Assembly: GCA_963737625.1 (NCBI GenBank)
Contig: CAVTTK010000002.1
Location: forward strand, 1,302,001-1,366,000
Length of the DNA: 64,000 nt
Origin: Bog-756 sp963737625
GTDB taxonomy: Bacteria > Actinomycetota > Acidimicrobiia > Acidimicrobiales > RAAP-2
Reading direction: 5' to 3'
Of the stretch, positions 8,759-16,114 are shown one piece after another. The position numbers and the translations under genes are program-made. A model generated the notes under the pieces. It had not been told where the DNA came from. It was given only the letters and a program-made list of their open reading frames with translations, and did no database searches. Within the stretch, counting starts at the first letter, position 1; every line of letters starts with the position of its first letter.

Positions 8759-10107
8759 CACGCCACCGCCTTGGCCAGCGCAATGACATAGGCCTCGATC
8801 TCGTCCCGCGTCCGCCGCTCGGTCACCGAGATGAGCAGGCCGTCCCCGCCGTCCTCGAACGCCTCCCCGAGCGGGATGCCGGCCAGGAATCCGGCATCGG
8901 CCATCCGCTCCACGACCACGTCGGCCGGCACCGGGAGCCGCACGGCGAACTCCCGCACCACGGGTGCCTCGGCGAAGGGCTCCACCCGGTCCAGCGTCAA
9001 CAGGGAGCGGCGCAGATAGTGGGTGGCCTGGGCGCAACGACGGGCGAGTTCTGCGAGGCCCGACGTGCCCAGCCAGCCGAGCTGAATGGCCGCCGTCACC
9101 GCCATCAGGGTCTGATTGGTACATACGTTGGAGGTGGCCTTTTCCCGCCGGATGTCCTGTTCACGGGCGCGCAGCGTGGTCACATAGGCCGGTCGTCCCT
9201 CGACATCCACGGTCTCCCCCACCAGCCGTCCGGGAAGTCGGCGCACGTGGGCGTCGGCGCATGCGAACAGCCCAAGGTATGGGCCGCCGAACCCCAGTGC
9301 GGTCCCGAACACCTGACCCTCCCCCACCACCACATCGGCGCCCCACTCCCCGGCCGACTTGAGCAGACCGGCGGCGATCGGGTCGATGCCCACCACCAGC
9401 AGCGCCCCGGTCTGGTCGCAGAGGGCCCGGGCCAGGGCCAGGTCCTCGATGCAGCCGAGGTAGTTGGGATAGCCCACCACCACCACGCCAGGGGGGTCGT
9501 CACCGGAGGGATCGTCGTCCGGCCAGGCGGTGACCCCACCGGTCAGAGGGATGGTGCGGATGCGGTGACCGGTTCCCCGCGCTGCCGTGGCCAGCATCTG
9601 GCGCCAGTGCGGGTGGATGCCTGCAGACAGCCAGACCGAAGACCGGCCCGACGCCGCCACCCCGAGGTTGACCGCCTCGACGGCGGCACTCCCCCCGTCG
9701 TAGAGGGAGGCGTTGGCCACCGGAAGGCCGGCCAGTCGGGCCACCATGGTCTGGTACTCGAAGACGGCCTGCAGCACGCCTTGGGCCACCTCGGGCTGGT
9801 AGGGCGTATAGGACGTCACGAACTCGGACCGACCGGCCAGGGCTCGCGTCACTGACGGAACCTCGTGGTCGTAGGCTCCTCCCCCGGCGAAGCACACCAT
9901 CCGGTCCGAACGGGCCCGATTGCCTTCGGCCAGTGCCTCCATGTGGGCCAGGACATCGGGTTCCCCCACGCCGGCGTCGAGCTCCAGACTCCGCTGCAGC
10001 CTGAGGGCTTGGGGCACCACGGCGAACAGCTCGTCGACCGAGCTGAGGCCGAGGAACGCCAACATGGTCTCCACTTCATCGTCGGTGTGGGGAATGTAGG
10101 TGCCCAT
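8758..10107 (-). CDS. gcvPA: Glycine dehydrogenase (decarboxylating) subunit 1
   Basis: First subunit of the split P-protein, 449 residues. It begins with YIPHTDDEVETML, the standard GcvPA N-terminus, followed by CFAGGGAYDHEVPSVTRAL, TSYTPYQPEVAQG, and NASLYDGGSAAVEA. The C-terminal third ends with GIPLGEAFEDGGDGLLISVTERRTRDEIE. This subunit is catalytically silent for PLP binding but is required for the heterotetramer. It lies 81 bases downstream of gcvT and overlaps gcvPB by one base. Confidence 0.96.
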   Translation of the reverse strand: MGTYIPHTDDEVETMLAFLGLSSVDELFAVVPQALRLQRSLELDAGVGEPDVLAHMEALAEGNRARSDRMVCFAGGGAYDHEVPSVTRALAGRSEFVTSYTPYQPEVAQGVLQAVFEYQTMVARLAGLPVANASLYDGGSAAVEAVNLGVAASGRSSVWLSAGIHPHWRQMLATAARGTGHRIRTIPLTGGVTAWPDDDPSGDDPPGVVVVGYPNYLGCIEDLALARALCDQTGALLVVGIDPIAAGLLKSAGEWGADVVVGEGQVFGTALGFGGPYLGLFACADAHVRRLPGRLVGETVDVEGRPAYVTTLRAREQDIRREKATSNVCTNQTLMAVTAAIQLGWLGTSGLAELARRCAQATHYLRRSLLTLDRVEPFAEAPVVREFAVRLPVPADVVVERMADAGFLAGIPLGEAFEDGGDGLLISVTERRTRDEIEAYVIALAKAVA

Positions 10108-10188
10108 GAAGCCGCTCCTCGAACGTTCAGTGCCCTCGTGTCTAGCGGACGGGACCGGTCGGGGCCCAATGCCGAGCCCGACCAGCGC

Positions 10189-11316
10189 TCATCGGGTGAT
10201 GGCCCACTGACCGGCGGTCACGAACGGGGTCGTGGTCACTCGGGCCGGGAGGACCCTCCCCCGCTGCATGATGGTCAACTCGGTGTCGGAACCGACCTCC
10301 TCGGCGCGGTCGAGGAAGGCCAGGGCGATCCCGTGTCCCAGCATGGGCGAGAAGTTGCCGCTGGTCACCGTCCCGACGGGTCGATCGTCCCGGGACACGG
10401 AACCGCCGCTCCGAGGGGGCTGGCGGCCTTCAGTGGCCAGCCCCACCAGTCGGCGGGTCACGCCCCGATCTCGCTCGGCCCGTAGGGCCTCGCGGCCTCG
10501 GAAGTGGTCCTTGTCCCATCCCACTACCCAGCCCAGCCCGGCCTGGAGCGGGGTGATGCCCGGCCCGAGCTCGTGTCCGTGCAGGGGCAGGGCCGCCTCG
10601 AGTCGGAGGGTGTCCCGAGCACCCAGCCCCGCCGGCCGGACCCCGGCACCCACCAGGGCGGACCACAGGGCATCGGCGGCGTCAGCCGGCACCGCCAGCT
10701 CCACGCCGTCCTCTCCGGTGTATCCGGTCCCGGCGGCCAGGCAGGCCACGCCTTCCCAGACGAACGGGGTCAGGGCGAACCGGGGCACCGAGGCGGCGTC
10801 GGGAGCCACGGCGGCCAGACGGGTGCGGGCGTGCGGGCCCTGGACAGCCAGGATGCAGCGCTCAGCGGTGGTGTCCACGCCTCCGATGGCGTTCACCACC
10901 CGATCGGTATTGGAGGCGTTGGGCATGACGTCGAAGACGCCCTCGGACAGCCACCAGACGATGATGTCGTCGACCACGGATCCATCGGTGTCGTCGAGGA
11001 GGTGTGTGTACTGGGCCCGGCCCGGAGCCACCCGACGTAGGTCGTTGGAGAGCGCGGACTGCAGGCTGTCGAAGGCACCAGGACCCTCCACCCGTACGGT
11101 GCCCAGGTGGCTCACGTCGAACACCACCGAGTCGAGTCGGCAGGCCCGGTGCTCGGCGATGGTCCCTTCGGTATAGGAGAGGGGCATCTCCCAACCGCCG
11201 AACTCCACCAACTTGGCTCCGAGCCGGCGATGGGCTTCGATCAGCGGGGTGTGCCGGAGACCCCCACCGGTTCCACTGTCGACGTGGATCACGGGAGCCT
11301 CCGAAGTGTCGCCCAC
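10189..11316 (-). CDS. gcvT: Aminomethyltransferase (T-protein)
   Basis: T-protein of glycine cleavage: moves the methylene from aminomethyl-lipoyl-GcvH onto THF and releases ammonia. The 375-residue product has the family landmarks KLVEFGGWEMPL, HRACRLDSVVFDVSHLG, GTGYTGEDGVEL, and ARDTLRLEAALPLHGHEL, with the C-terminal barrel GVTRRLVGLATEG. The start is GTG 11316; homology begins near residue 20, so a slightly later start is possible. It is 26 bases downstream of the nuclease-like gene, leaving no room for a glycine riboswitch or its own leader. It therefore belongs to the ftsR operon. Confidence 0.95.
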   Translation of the reverse strand: MGDTSEAPVIHVDSGTGGGLRHTPLIEAHRRLGAKLVEFGGWEMPLSYTEGTIAEHRACRLDSVVFDVSHLGTVRVEGPGAFDSLQSALSNDLRRVAPGRAQYTHLLDDTDGSVVDDIIVWWLSEGVFDVMPNASNTDRVVNAIGGVDTTAERCILAVQGPHARTRLAAVAPDAASVPRFALTPFVWEGVACLAAGTGYTGEDGVELAVPADAADALWSALVGAGVRPAGLGARDTLRLEAALPLHGHELGPGITPLQAGLGWVVGWDKDHFRGREALRAERDRGVTRRLVGLATEGRQPPRSGGSVSRDDRPVGTVTSGNFSPMLGHGIALAFLDRAEEVGSDTELTIMQRGRVLPARVTTTPFVTAGQWAITR

Positions 11317-11342
11317 GTCGAAAGGATATCGGTGCGGCGGGT

Positions 11343-11741
11343 TCAGGCGATTCGGGAGAGTACGGACGGCACCAGGGCGTCCCCGGCCAGGCCGTACTTG
11401 GCCAGGAGGGCCAGGGTGTCCCGCTGGTAGAGCACGGTGACCCGGATGTCAGGGTAGAGAAGACCGAGGCGCCGGACCTTGCTGTTCTTCTTGGTGACCA
11501 GTCGCTGGTTGAGGGTGGTCAGCTCCACGAACAGTCCGAGCTCGGGGAGCCAGAAGTCGGGACGGAACCCTGCCGTGGGCCGACCACTCGGGTCCCACTC
11601 CAGCGCGAACTCGACGGGCTCGTACTCCCAGACCACGCCGTAGAAGTCGAGGATCCGGGCGAACCGTTGCTCGGACTCGTGGGCGAACCGCTTCCCCGGA
11701 GCGAAGGGATTGGCGGTGTGGCCAGGAGCGCGCTCGCTCAA
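11343..11741 (-). CDS. Small nuclease-like protein (possible PD-(D/E)xK fold)
   Basis: A 132-residue protein I do not recognise by name. The central part reads like a restriction-endonuclease fold: an acidic helix (HESEQRFARIL, residues 21-31), a strand with EYEPVEFALEW, then FRPDFWLPELGLFVELT (59-75). The PD at 61-62 and E73 match PD-(D/E)xK, but T75 replaces the usual lysine; K84/K85 could be a migrated lysine. It overlaps the ftsR stop region by four bases (ATGA), so it is coupled to ftsR and lies ahead of gcvT. Activity is unproven. Confidence 0.7.
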   Translation of the reverse strand: MSERAPGHTANPFAPGKRFAHESEQRFARILDFYGVVWEYEPVEFALEWDPSGRPTAGFRPDFWLPELGLFVELTTLNQRLVTKKNSKVRRLGLLYPDIRVTVLYQRDTLALLAKYGLAGDALVPSVLSRIA

Positions 11742-12325
11742 CGCTCGGCCGCCTCGGCTGAGGCGAGGTATTCGGCGGCCGGATGGCTGGCCGGACGGGG
11801 TGCCGGCGTGCTGTCAGCGATCTCGACGATGGCCGCCTCGAGTTCGGAAACCACGCCGGACAGCGGGAGGATGTTGAACACCCCCTGGCCGCCGGCCAGC
11901 AGGTCGACGACTTCCCCGTCGGACTGGGCCAGCACCGAACGGCTCCCGACTAGGACCAGCTGCGAGGACGCCAGGTCGGCTCCGAGGTCGCCGCGCAGGC
12001 ACTCGACGGCCTGGCGGGCCTGCTGCAGCTTGAGGCCGGCGTCGAGTAGTCGCTTGATGACCTTCAGTTCGAGGACGTCGCCGTAGGAGTAGCGGCGCTG
12101 GCTCCCACTGCCGGTGGCGTCGGTGATGGACGGGCGTAGGAGTCCGGTGCGGGCCCAGTAGTCCAACTGCCGGTAGGTGATGCCCACGAGTGAGCACACC
12201 TGCGCCCCACGGAAGCCGTCTTCGGGCCGCTCGGCCCCGGTGCCTCCCGGCCGACTTATCCGCGGTCCCAGAAGTTGGCTCCCACCGTCACCGCGCTCAA
12301 CAGATGTGTTGTCGGTCACTCCCAC
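11738..12325 (-). CDS. ftsR: FtsR-type MerR family transcriptional regulator
   Basis: A 195-residue MerR-family regulator. The winged helix carries FRGAQVCSLVGITYRQLDYWARTGLLRPS followed by GSGSQRRYSYGDVLELKVIKRLLDAG. This is near the pattern of corynebacterial FtsR and mycobacterial Rv1828, in which the effector domain lacks metal-binding cysteines and ends with EVVDLLAGGQGVFNI. In Corynebacterium FtsR activates ftsZ, and in mycobacteria Rv1828 binds its own promoter; both points are from family knowledge. A ~40-residue disordered N-terminus precedes the domain. The upstream region contains an 11-bp inverted repeat, probably an autoregulatory operator. The gene heads an operon with gcvT-gcvPA-gcvPB. 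Confidence 0.88.
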   Translation of the reverse strand: MGVTDNTSVERGDGGSQLLGPRISRPGGTGAERPEDGFRGAQVCSLVGITYRQLDYWARTGLLRPSITDATGSGSQRRYSYGDVLELKVIKRLLDAGLKLQQARQAVECLRGDLGADLASSQLVLVGSRSVLAQSDGEVVDLLAGGQGVFNILPLSGVVSELEAAIVEIADSTPAPRPASHPAAEYLASAEAAER

Positions 12326-12342
12326 TCCTCCACCTCGATCAG

Positions 12343-12377
12343 AGGTTGACCGTAAACCGAAACCTCACGGTCAACCT
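12343..12377. promoter_or_regulatory. Long inverted repeat, likely ftsR operator
   Basis: AGGTTGACCGT (12343-12353) and its exact reverse complement ACGGTCAACCT (12367-12377) flank a 13-base spacer. A second, nested dyad pairs GAGGTT (12342-12347) with AACCTC (12361-12366). The site lies in the divergent promoter region of ftsR and the MhuD-like gene, where a dimeric MerR-family protein would bind. Autoregulation by FtsR is inferred. Confidence 0.6.
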
Positions 12378-12384
12378 GCGGTTC

Positions 12385-12390
12385 TACAAT
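12385..12390 (+). promoter_or_regulatory. Candidate -10 element TACAAT
   Basis: TACAAT lies just right of the dyad and reads toward the MhuD-like gene starting at 12496. No good -35 is seen at the expected distance; the position is occupied by the right part of the dyad, which would suit activator control. The leader would then be about 100 bases. Confidence 0.35.
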
Positions 12391-12495
12391 ATCACACCGC
12401 CGTAATTACGTGGGTGTGACCACGGGTGGGGCCTCCTCGACGGCCGGGAGTGCCCGGGATTTGGACCTGGCGGCCCGGCGGGCCATGATCGGACC

Positions 12496-12831
12496 ATGAC
12501 CGTGATCAAGATCAACGCCATCACCGTGCGGGAAGGGTCGGGCGACGAACTGGCCCGGCGGTTCGCCAAACGGTCCGGAGCCGTCGACGGCGCCGACGGA
12601 TTCGAGGGCTTCGAGCTGCTCCAGCCCAACGACGACCGGGAGGTGTGGCTGGTCGTGACCCGCTGGCGAGACGAGGCCTCCTTCAACGCCTGGGTGGCGT
12701 CCCCGGCTTTCGCCCACGGTCACCGTTCCGAGGCCGAGCGTTCGGGGGCGCCATCGGACGAGGTCCGGCCGGTCGGGGCCCACAGCGAACTCTGGTCCTA
12801 CGACATCGTGCCGCTCCCCCCTCCGGGATGA
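12496..12831 (+). CDS. MhuD-like antibiotic biosynthesis monooxygenase family protein
   Basis: A 111-residue ABM-fold protein closest in pattern to the mycobacterial haem-degrading MhuD. Shared features are KINAITV at the start with Asn7, a GFEGFELLQP strand, VVTRWRDEASFNAW with Trp66, and a histidine cluster HGHR near residues 74-77, where MhuD has its haem ligand His75. MhuD-type enzymes open haem to mycobilin and release iron. Two residues are missing around the histidine loop relative to MhuD as I remember it, so haem ligation needs testing; a general ABM monooxygenase is the alternative. The stop overlaps the next start (ATGA). Confidence 0.8.
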   Translation: MTVIKINAITVREGSGDELARRFAKRSGAVDGADGFEGFELLQPNDDREVWLVVTRWRDEASFNAWVASPAFAHGHRSEAERSGAPSDEVRPVGAHSELWSYDIVPLPPPG

Positions 12832-13436
12832 CCTCCGACGCCACCTCGCCCACCGACGCCGTGCCCCTCCACCGGCGGTCGGTCGAGTACGAGGCCTTCG
12901 ATGGCGGGGACGTCCTCGTGGTGGTGGGCACACTGCGTGACTCACGGCCCTGGGCCGAAGACGGCCGCGCCGTCCATACCGTGCACCATATGGAGCTGAA
13001 GGTGACGGTCAGGGTCGACGACATGACGATCACTGAGGCGACCGCGGTGATGCACACGTTCCCTCATGTCGAGTGCCCGGGGATCACCGACGCCTTCGCC
13101 GGGCTGGCCGGCCTGGCGGTGACTCGGGGGTACACCCGCGCCGTCCAGAGCCGCTTCGGAGGACCACGGGGCTGCACCCACCTCGAGCAGCTGGCGCGTT
13201 CTCTCGGGCCGGTGGTCGTGCAGGCGGTCACGTCGCGCCGGGCCCGAGCTGTCGCCCTCGGTCAGCAGAGCGACCTGTTGTCCGGGGCGGGGAGCCCCTG
13301 GGCGCGCGACTCGTGCCACATCTGGGCCGAGGACGGTGTGGCCGACCAGAAGTTGGCGGCCGGGTGGCGTCCGGGGATCGGGCCCTACCCGGCGCCGGCC
13401 GCGGTGACCTTCAGAGAGTCGGGCACCAGGTCGTGA
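12828..13436 (+). CDS. DUF2889 domain protein
   Basis: A 202-residue protein of the DUF2889 family. Typical features are the opening RRSVEYEAFDGGDVLVVVGTLRDSRP, then MELKVTVRVDDMTITEATAVMHTFPH, then a G..R..Q..FGG..GCTHL motif and a C-terminal DSCHIW segment. The function is unknown; conserved Cys and His residues suggest metal or cofactor binding. It is translationally coupled to the MhuD-like gene (ATGA overlap at 12828-12831) and to the lipoprotein gene (GTGA at 13433-13436). Confidence 0.85.
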   Translation: MTSDATSPTDAVPLHRRSVEYEAFDGGDVLVVVGTLRDSRPWAEDGRAVHTVHHMELKVTVRVDDMTITEATAVMHTFPHVECPGITDAFAGLAGLAVTRGYTRAVQSRFGGPRGCTHLEQLARSLGPVVVQAVTSRRARAVALGQQSDLLSGAGSPWARDSCHIWAEDGVADQKLAAGWRPGIGPYPAPAAVTFRESGTRS

Positions 13437-13975
13437 CCACCGGCCCGGCGCACCGCCGGTTCGGAAGACGAGGCCGGCGACAGGTGGTACCCCTCCTGGC
13501 CGTGACGGCCGTCCTGGCCCTCGGCGGTTGCACGAGCTCGGGCACGGCGATCACCACCCCGTACACCGAGACCCACCCGGCACTGGAACGCGGGCCCACC
13601 TACGAGGTCAAGGTGCAGGACATCAGTGGGCTGGGACCCGTGCTGGTGGATGGCCAGGGCATCGCTCTGTATCTGTACGAGACGGACAAGCAGGGGCATC
13701 CCTCCCGCTGCTACGGAATCTGCGCCATCCAGTGGCCCCCGCTCGTGGTTCCGAGCGGCGTGTCTCGACCGGTCGCCGGCCCGGGCATCGAGTCGGGTCT
13801 CCTCGGAACGGCACCCCGGACGGACGGGACCACCCAGATCACCTACAACGGGTGGCCGCTGTACCTGTGGCCTCCCGACCGGACTCCGGGCACGGCCACG
13901 GGACAGGCGCTCACCAACGCCGGCGGTCGCTGGTACGTCCTGGATCCGGCGGGCCACGCCGTCGTGACCAAGTAA
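13433..13975 (+). CDS. Secreted lipoprotein with YxxxD repeats (COG4315-like)
   Basis: A 180-residue predicted lipoprotein. It has a twin-arginine-like basic N-terminus (RRFGRRGRRQ), a hydrophobic stretch and a lipobox ending LALGGC, so it should be lipid-anchored outside the membrane. The body holds two copies of the secreted repeat of unknown function. The first reads GQGIALYLYETDKQG with CYGICAIQWPPLVV. The second reads YNGWPLYLWPPDRTPG with WYVLDPAG. Aromatic-x-x-x-D residues are conserved in this family. The start GTG overlaps the DUF2889 stop. A link with haem or redox chemistry is possible from the operon but not shown. Confidence 0.85.
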   Translation: MTTGPAHRRFGRRGRRQVVPLLAVTAVLALGGCTSSGTAITTPYTETHPALERGPTYEVKVQDISGLGPVLVDGQGIALYLYETDKQGHPSRCYGICAIQWPPLVVPSGVSRPVAGPGIESGLLGTAPRTDGTTQITYNGWPLYLWPPDRTPGTATGQALTNAGGRWYVLDPAGHAVVTK

Positions 13976-14025
13976 CCCTCGGTTCCGGAGGGGCGCACCG
14001 CGGTCAGGGCGGGCAGACTGGTCCC

Positions 14026-14280
14026 ATGGAACCGCCCACCACCAACTCCCGCTGGTCGATCAATTCGACCGATTCCTTCCTCAGTATCAACTCGAAGGGA
14101 TCGGTCCTGTCCATCGCCTCGGTCGGGTCGTTCGCCTCGGTGGGGTCCATCGGATCGGCCGCGTCGGTGGCCTCGGTCGGCAGCTTCCTCGGTGCGGGCT
14201 CGATCCTCTCCTGTGCCTCCGTGCTGTCGGTGCTGTCCTTCCGGTCGGTGAGGGCGGTCATGGCCGCCGGAGGCCGGTAG
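14026..14280 (+). CDS. Ser-x-x triplet-repeat protein
   Basis: An 84-residue protein almost wholly built of tripeptides starting with serine. After a short head (MEPPTTNSRW) about 20 consecutive triplets follow, such as SIN, STD, SFL, SIN, SKG, SVL, SIA and SVG, with only one interruption (GAG). The second residue of each triplet is mostly Ile, Val or Phe, and glycine recurs every other triplet. Such strict periodicity suggests a solenoid (left-handed beta-helix or antifreeze-like fold). I recall similar short proteins in other actinobacteria, always hypothetical. No signal peptide is seen. The start ATG has only a weak ribosome binding site. Confidence 0.6.
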   Translation: MEPPTTNSRWSINSTDSFLSINSKGSVLSIASVGSFASVGSIGSAASVASVGSFLGAGSILSCASVLSVLSFRSVRAVMAAGGR

Positions 14281-14332
14281 TCTCCCGGCCCGACGGGGCC
14301 CCCGGGAAGGCGATCAACCGGCGCCCGGGGCA

Positions 14333-15307
14333 CTAATCGGTGGGCCCCCCGAGCCATCCTCGCTTGCGGAAGAGGTACAGCAGTCCGGCGGCGGAGACCA
14401 GCTCGAGCCCGATGCCGAAGGTGTAGAACGGCACCCGTCCGGTGATGTGGGCCACGAGGAAGGAGAAGTTCTGGCCGAAGAAGCCGGTGAGGAAGCTGAG
14501 GGGCAGGAAGACCGTGGCGATGATGGTCAGCTGCTTCATCACCACGTTGAGCCGGTTGGACACCGTCGACAGGTGGGTGTCCATCACCCCGCTCAACAGG
14601 TCCCGATAGCCGTCGACCAGATCGCTCATCCGGATGAGGTGGTCGTAGACATCCCTCATGTATCGCAGACCCTCGGTGGACACGCCGGGCAATTCGATGA
14701 CCCCGGACGTGATGCTGGCGAACATGTCGCGCTGGGGGGTGATCACCTTGCGAATGACGATCAACGACCGCTTCATGGTGAAGAGCGTTCCCAGCTGAGC
14801 ATCGGTCGGCTTGACCAGGATGGCGTCCTCGAGCTCATCGATCTGGCCGTCGAACTTGTCCAACATGGGGAAGAAGCTGTCCACCAGTTGATCGATGATC
14901 AGGTAGATCAAGGTCAGCTGAGGCGACTCCAGGTCCGACGGGCGTCGGTGGGCGAGCCGCTCGTGCACCTGGTCCATGGCCGCGCACGAGCCGCGGTGCA
15001 CCGTCACCACGAAGTGCTCGGCGAAGACGAAATGCACCTCGTCGGTGGACAGTCCGTCGGCCGAGGCCCCGTGTACCACCATGTAGGTGAAGTTCTCGTA
15101 GTCCTCGATCTTCGGGCGCTGACCGAAGTGCTGCATGTCGTCGACGGCCAGATGGTGGATGTGGACGACCTCGAGCAGGAAGTCGTGGGCCTCATCGTCC
15201 ACCCCGTCGAGATCGAGCCAGAAGAATTCGCCGGCGGTCAGGTGCTGCTCGATGGCCGGACGCGTCGCCTCCACGGTGGCGCCGCCGAAGGTGAGGCTGC
15301 CGTGCAT
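14333..15307 (-). CDS. corA: CorA family divalent cation transporter
   Basis: A 324-residue CorA/Mrs2-type channel for magnesium or other divalent ions. It has the large cytosolic alpha/beta N-terminal domain with the family strand IEDYENFTYMVVHG, long coiled stalk helices (residues ~140-255), and two C-terminal transmembrane helices. TM1 ends with FLTGFFGQNFSFL. The signature loop is therefore GQN rather than the classical GMN, a variant that can alter selectivity. A positively charged tail (RKRGW) follows TM2. It is convergent with the Ser-x-x gene. Confidence 0.92.
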   Translation of the reverse strand: MHGSLTFGGATVEATRPAIEQHLTAGEFFWLDLDGVDDEAHDFLLEVVHIHHLAVDDMQHFGQRPKIEDYENFTYMVVHGASADGLSTDEVHFVFAEHFVVTVHRGSCAAMDQVHERLAHRRPSDLESPQLTLIYLIIDQLVDSFFPMLDKFDGQIDELEDAILVKPTDAQLGTLFTMKRSLIVIRKVITPQRDMFASITSGVIELPGVSTEGLRYMRDVYDHLIRMSDLVDGYRDLLSGVMDTHLSTVSNRLNVVMKQLTIIATVFLPLSFLTGFFGQNFSFLVAHITGRVPFYTFGIGLELVSAAGLLYLFRKRGWLGGPTD

Positions 15308-15406
15308 CTCACGATTCTGCCGCCGCCGGACCGGCCCGGTAGGGATGGGCCGGCCCGGGACCCACGGCGGCAGTGCGCAGCGGGCGGCCAGCGAGCGGAG
15401 GAACCA

Positions 15407-15925
15407 CTAGTCCAGGCGCACCAGGTGCCGGGAATAGCGGTGCCCATTGGATACGTACTCGCCCGCCGACAGCTGGATCATGGCCCGATCCGATCGATCG
15501 GGGCGGAGTGTGGCCGGCACCCCCAGGGCCAGCGCTCCGGCCGGTACCTCCATGTTGTTGGGCACCACGGCGTTGGCCCCGACCGTAGCTCCGGTCCCGA
15601 TCACGGCATGGTGGAGGACGATCGAACCCGAGCCGACTAGGCAGTCGTTCTCGAGAATGCACCCTTCCAGATGGGCCAGATGACCGATGACGCATCCATC
15701 GCCGATGACCGTGGGGAAGCCCGGGCCGGCGTGGACCACCGTCCCGTCCTGGACCGAGGTCCGGGCACCCACAGTGATGGTCCCGTAGTCACCGCGCAGG
15801 ACAGCCTGGGGCCACACGGTCGATTCCGATCCGATGGTGACGTCGCCGATGACCACTGCGTCGGGATGGATGTACGCCTCGGGATGGATGACGGGGACCT
15901 GGTCCCCGAGCTGGTAGATGGCCAT
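15407..15925 (-). CDS. Gamma-carbonic-anhydrase-like hexapeptide protein
   Basis: A 172-residue left-handed beta-helix protein of the gamma-carbonic-anhydrase/PaaY/CaiE family. Conserved R44-G45-D46 and Q59-D60 are present, as is His65 in GTVVHAG. The second His motif reads IGHLAHLEGC: H82 is kept but the third zinc ligand, expected at position 87 (H-x4-H), is a glutamate, with a histidine two residues earlier at 85. Zinc binding may be altered, so carbonic anhydrase activity is uncertain; a role as a structural or thioesterase-like PaaY relative is possible. No operon partner is visible. Confidence 0.85.
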   Translation of the reverse strand: MAIYQLGDQVPVIHPEAYIHPDAVVIGDVTIGSESTVWPQAVLRGDYGTITVGARTSVQDGTVVHAGPGFPTVIGDGCVIGHLAHLEGCILENDCLVGSGSIVLHHAVIGTGATVGANAVVPNNMEVPAGALALGVPATLRPDRSDRAMIQLSAGEYVSNGHRYSRHLVRLD

Positions 15926-16114
15926 TGTCCGACCCTATGGCAGGCCTCCCACCGCGGCCAACAGGGCCTCCGGACCCCAACTGGCGGCGCCCGCCCGGCC
16001 GGCCCCGACGCCGGCGGTGAACGTGACAGTTCGATGACGATCCTCCGGGCTAACGTTTCCCACGAACGCGTCCGCCGGTGGCCTGGGTCAGGAGGCTCGA
16101 CGGGGAGGAGATAC

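Noticed and set aside
6635..8791. 718-codon plus-strand frame over gcvPB
   Set aside because: Mirror of gcvPB, with His/Gly/Gln-rich low-complexity translation and no domain.
7214..11342. Glycine riboswitch ahead of the gcv genes
   Set aside because: Only 26 bases separate gcvT from the gene upstream and no tandem glycine aptamer was seen.
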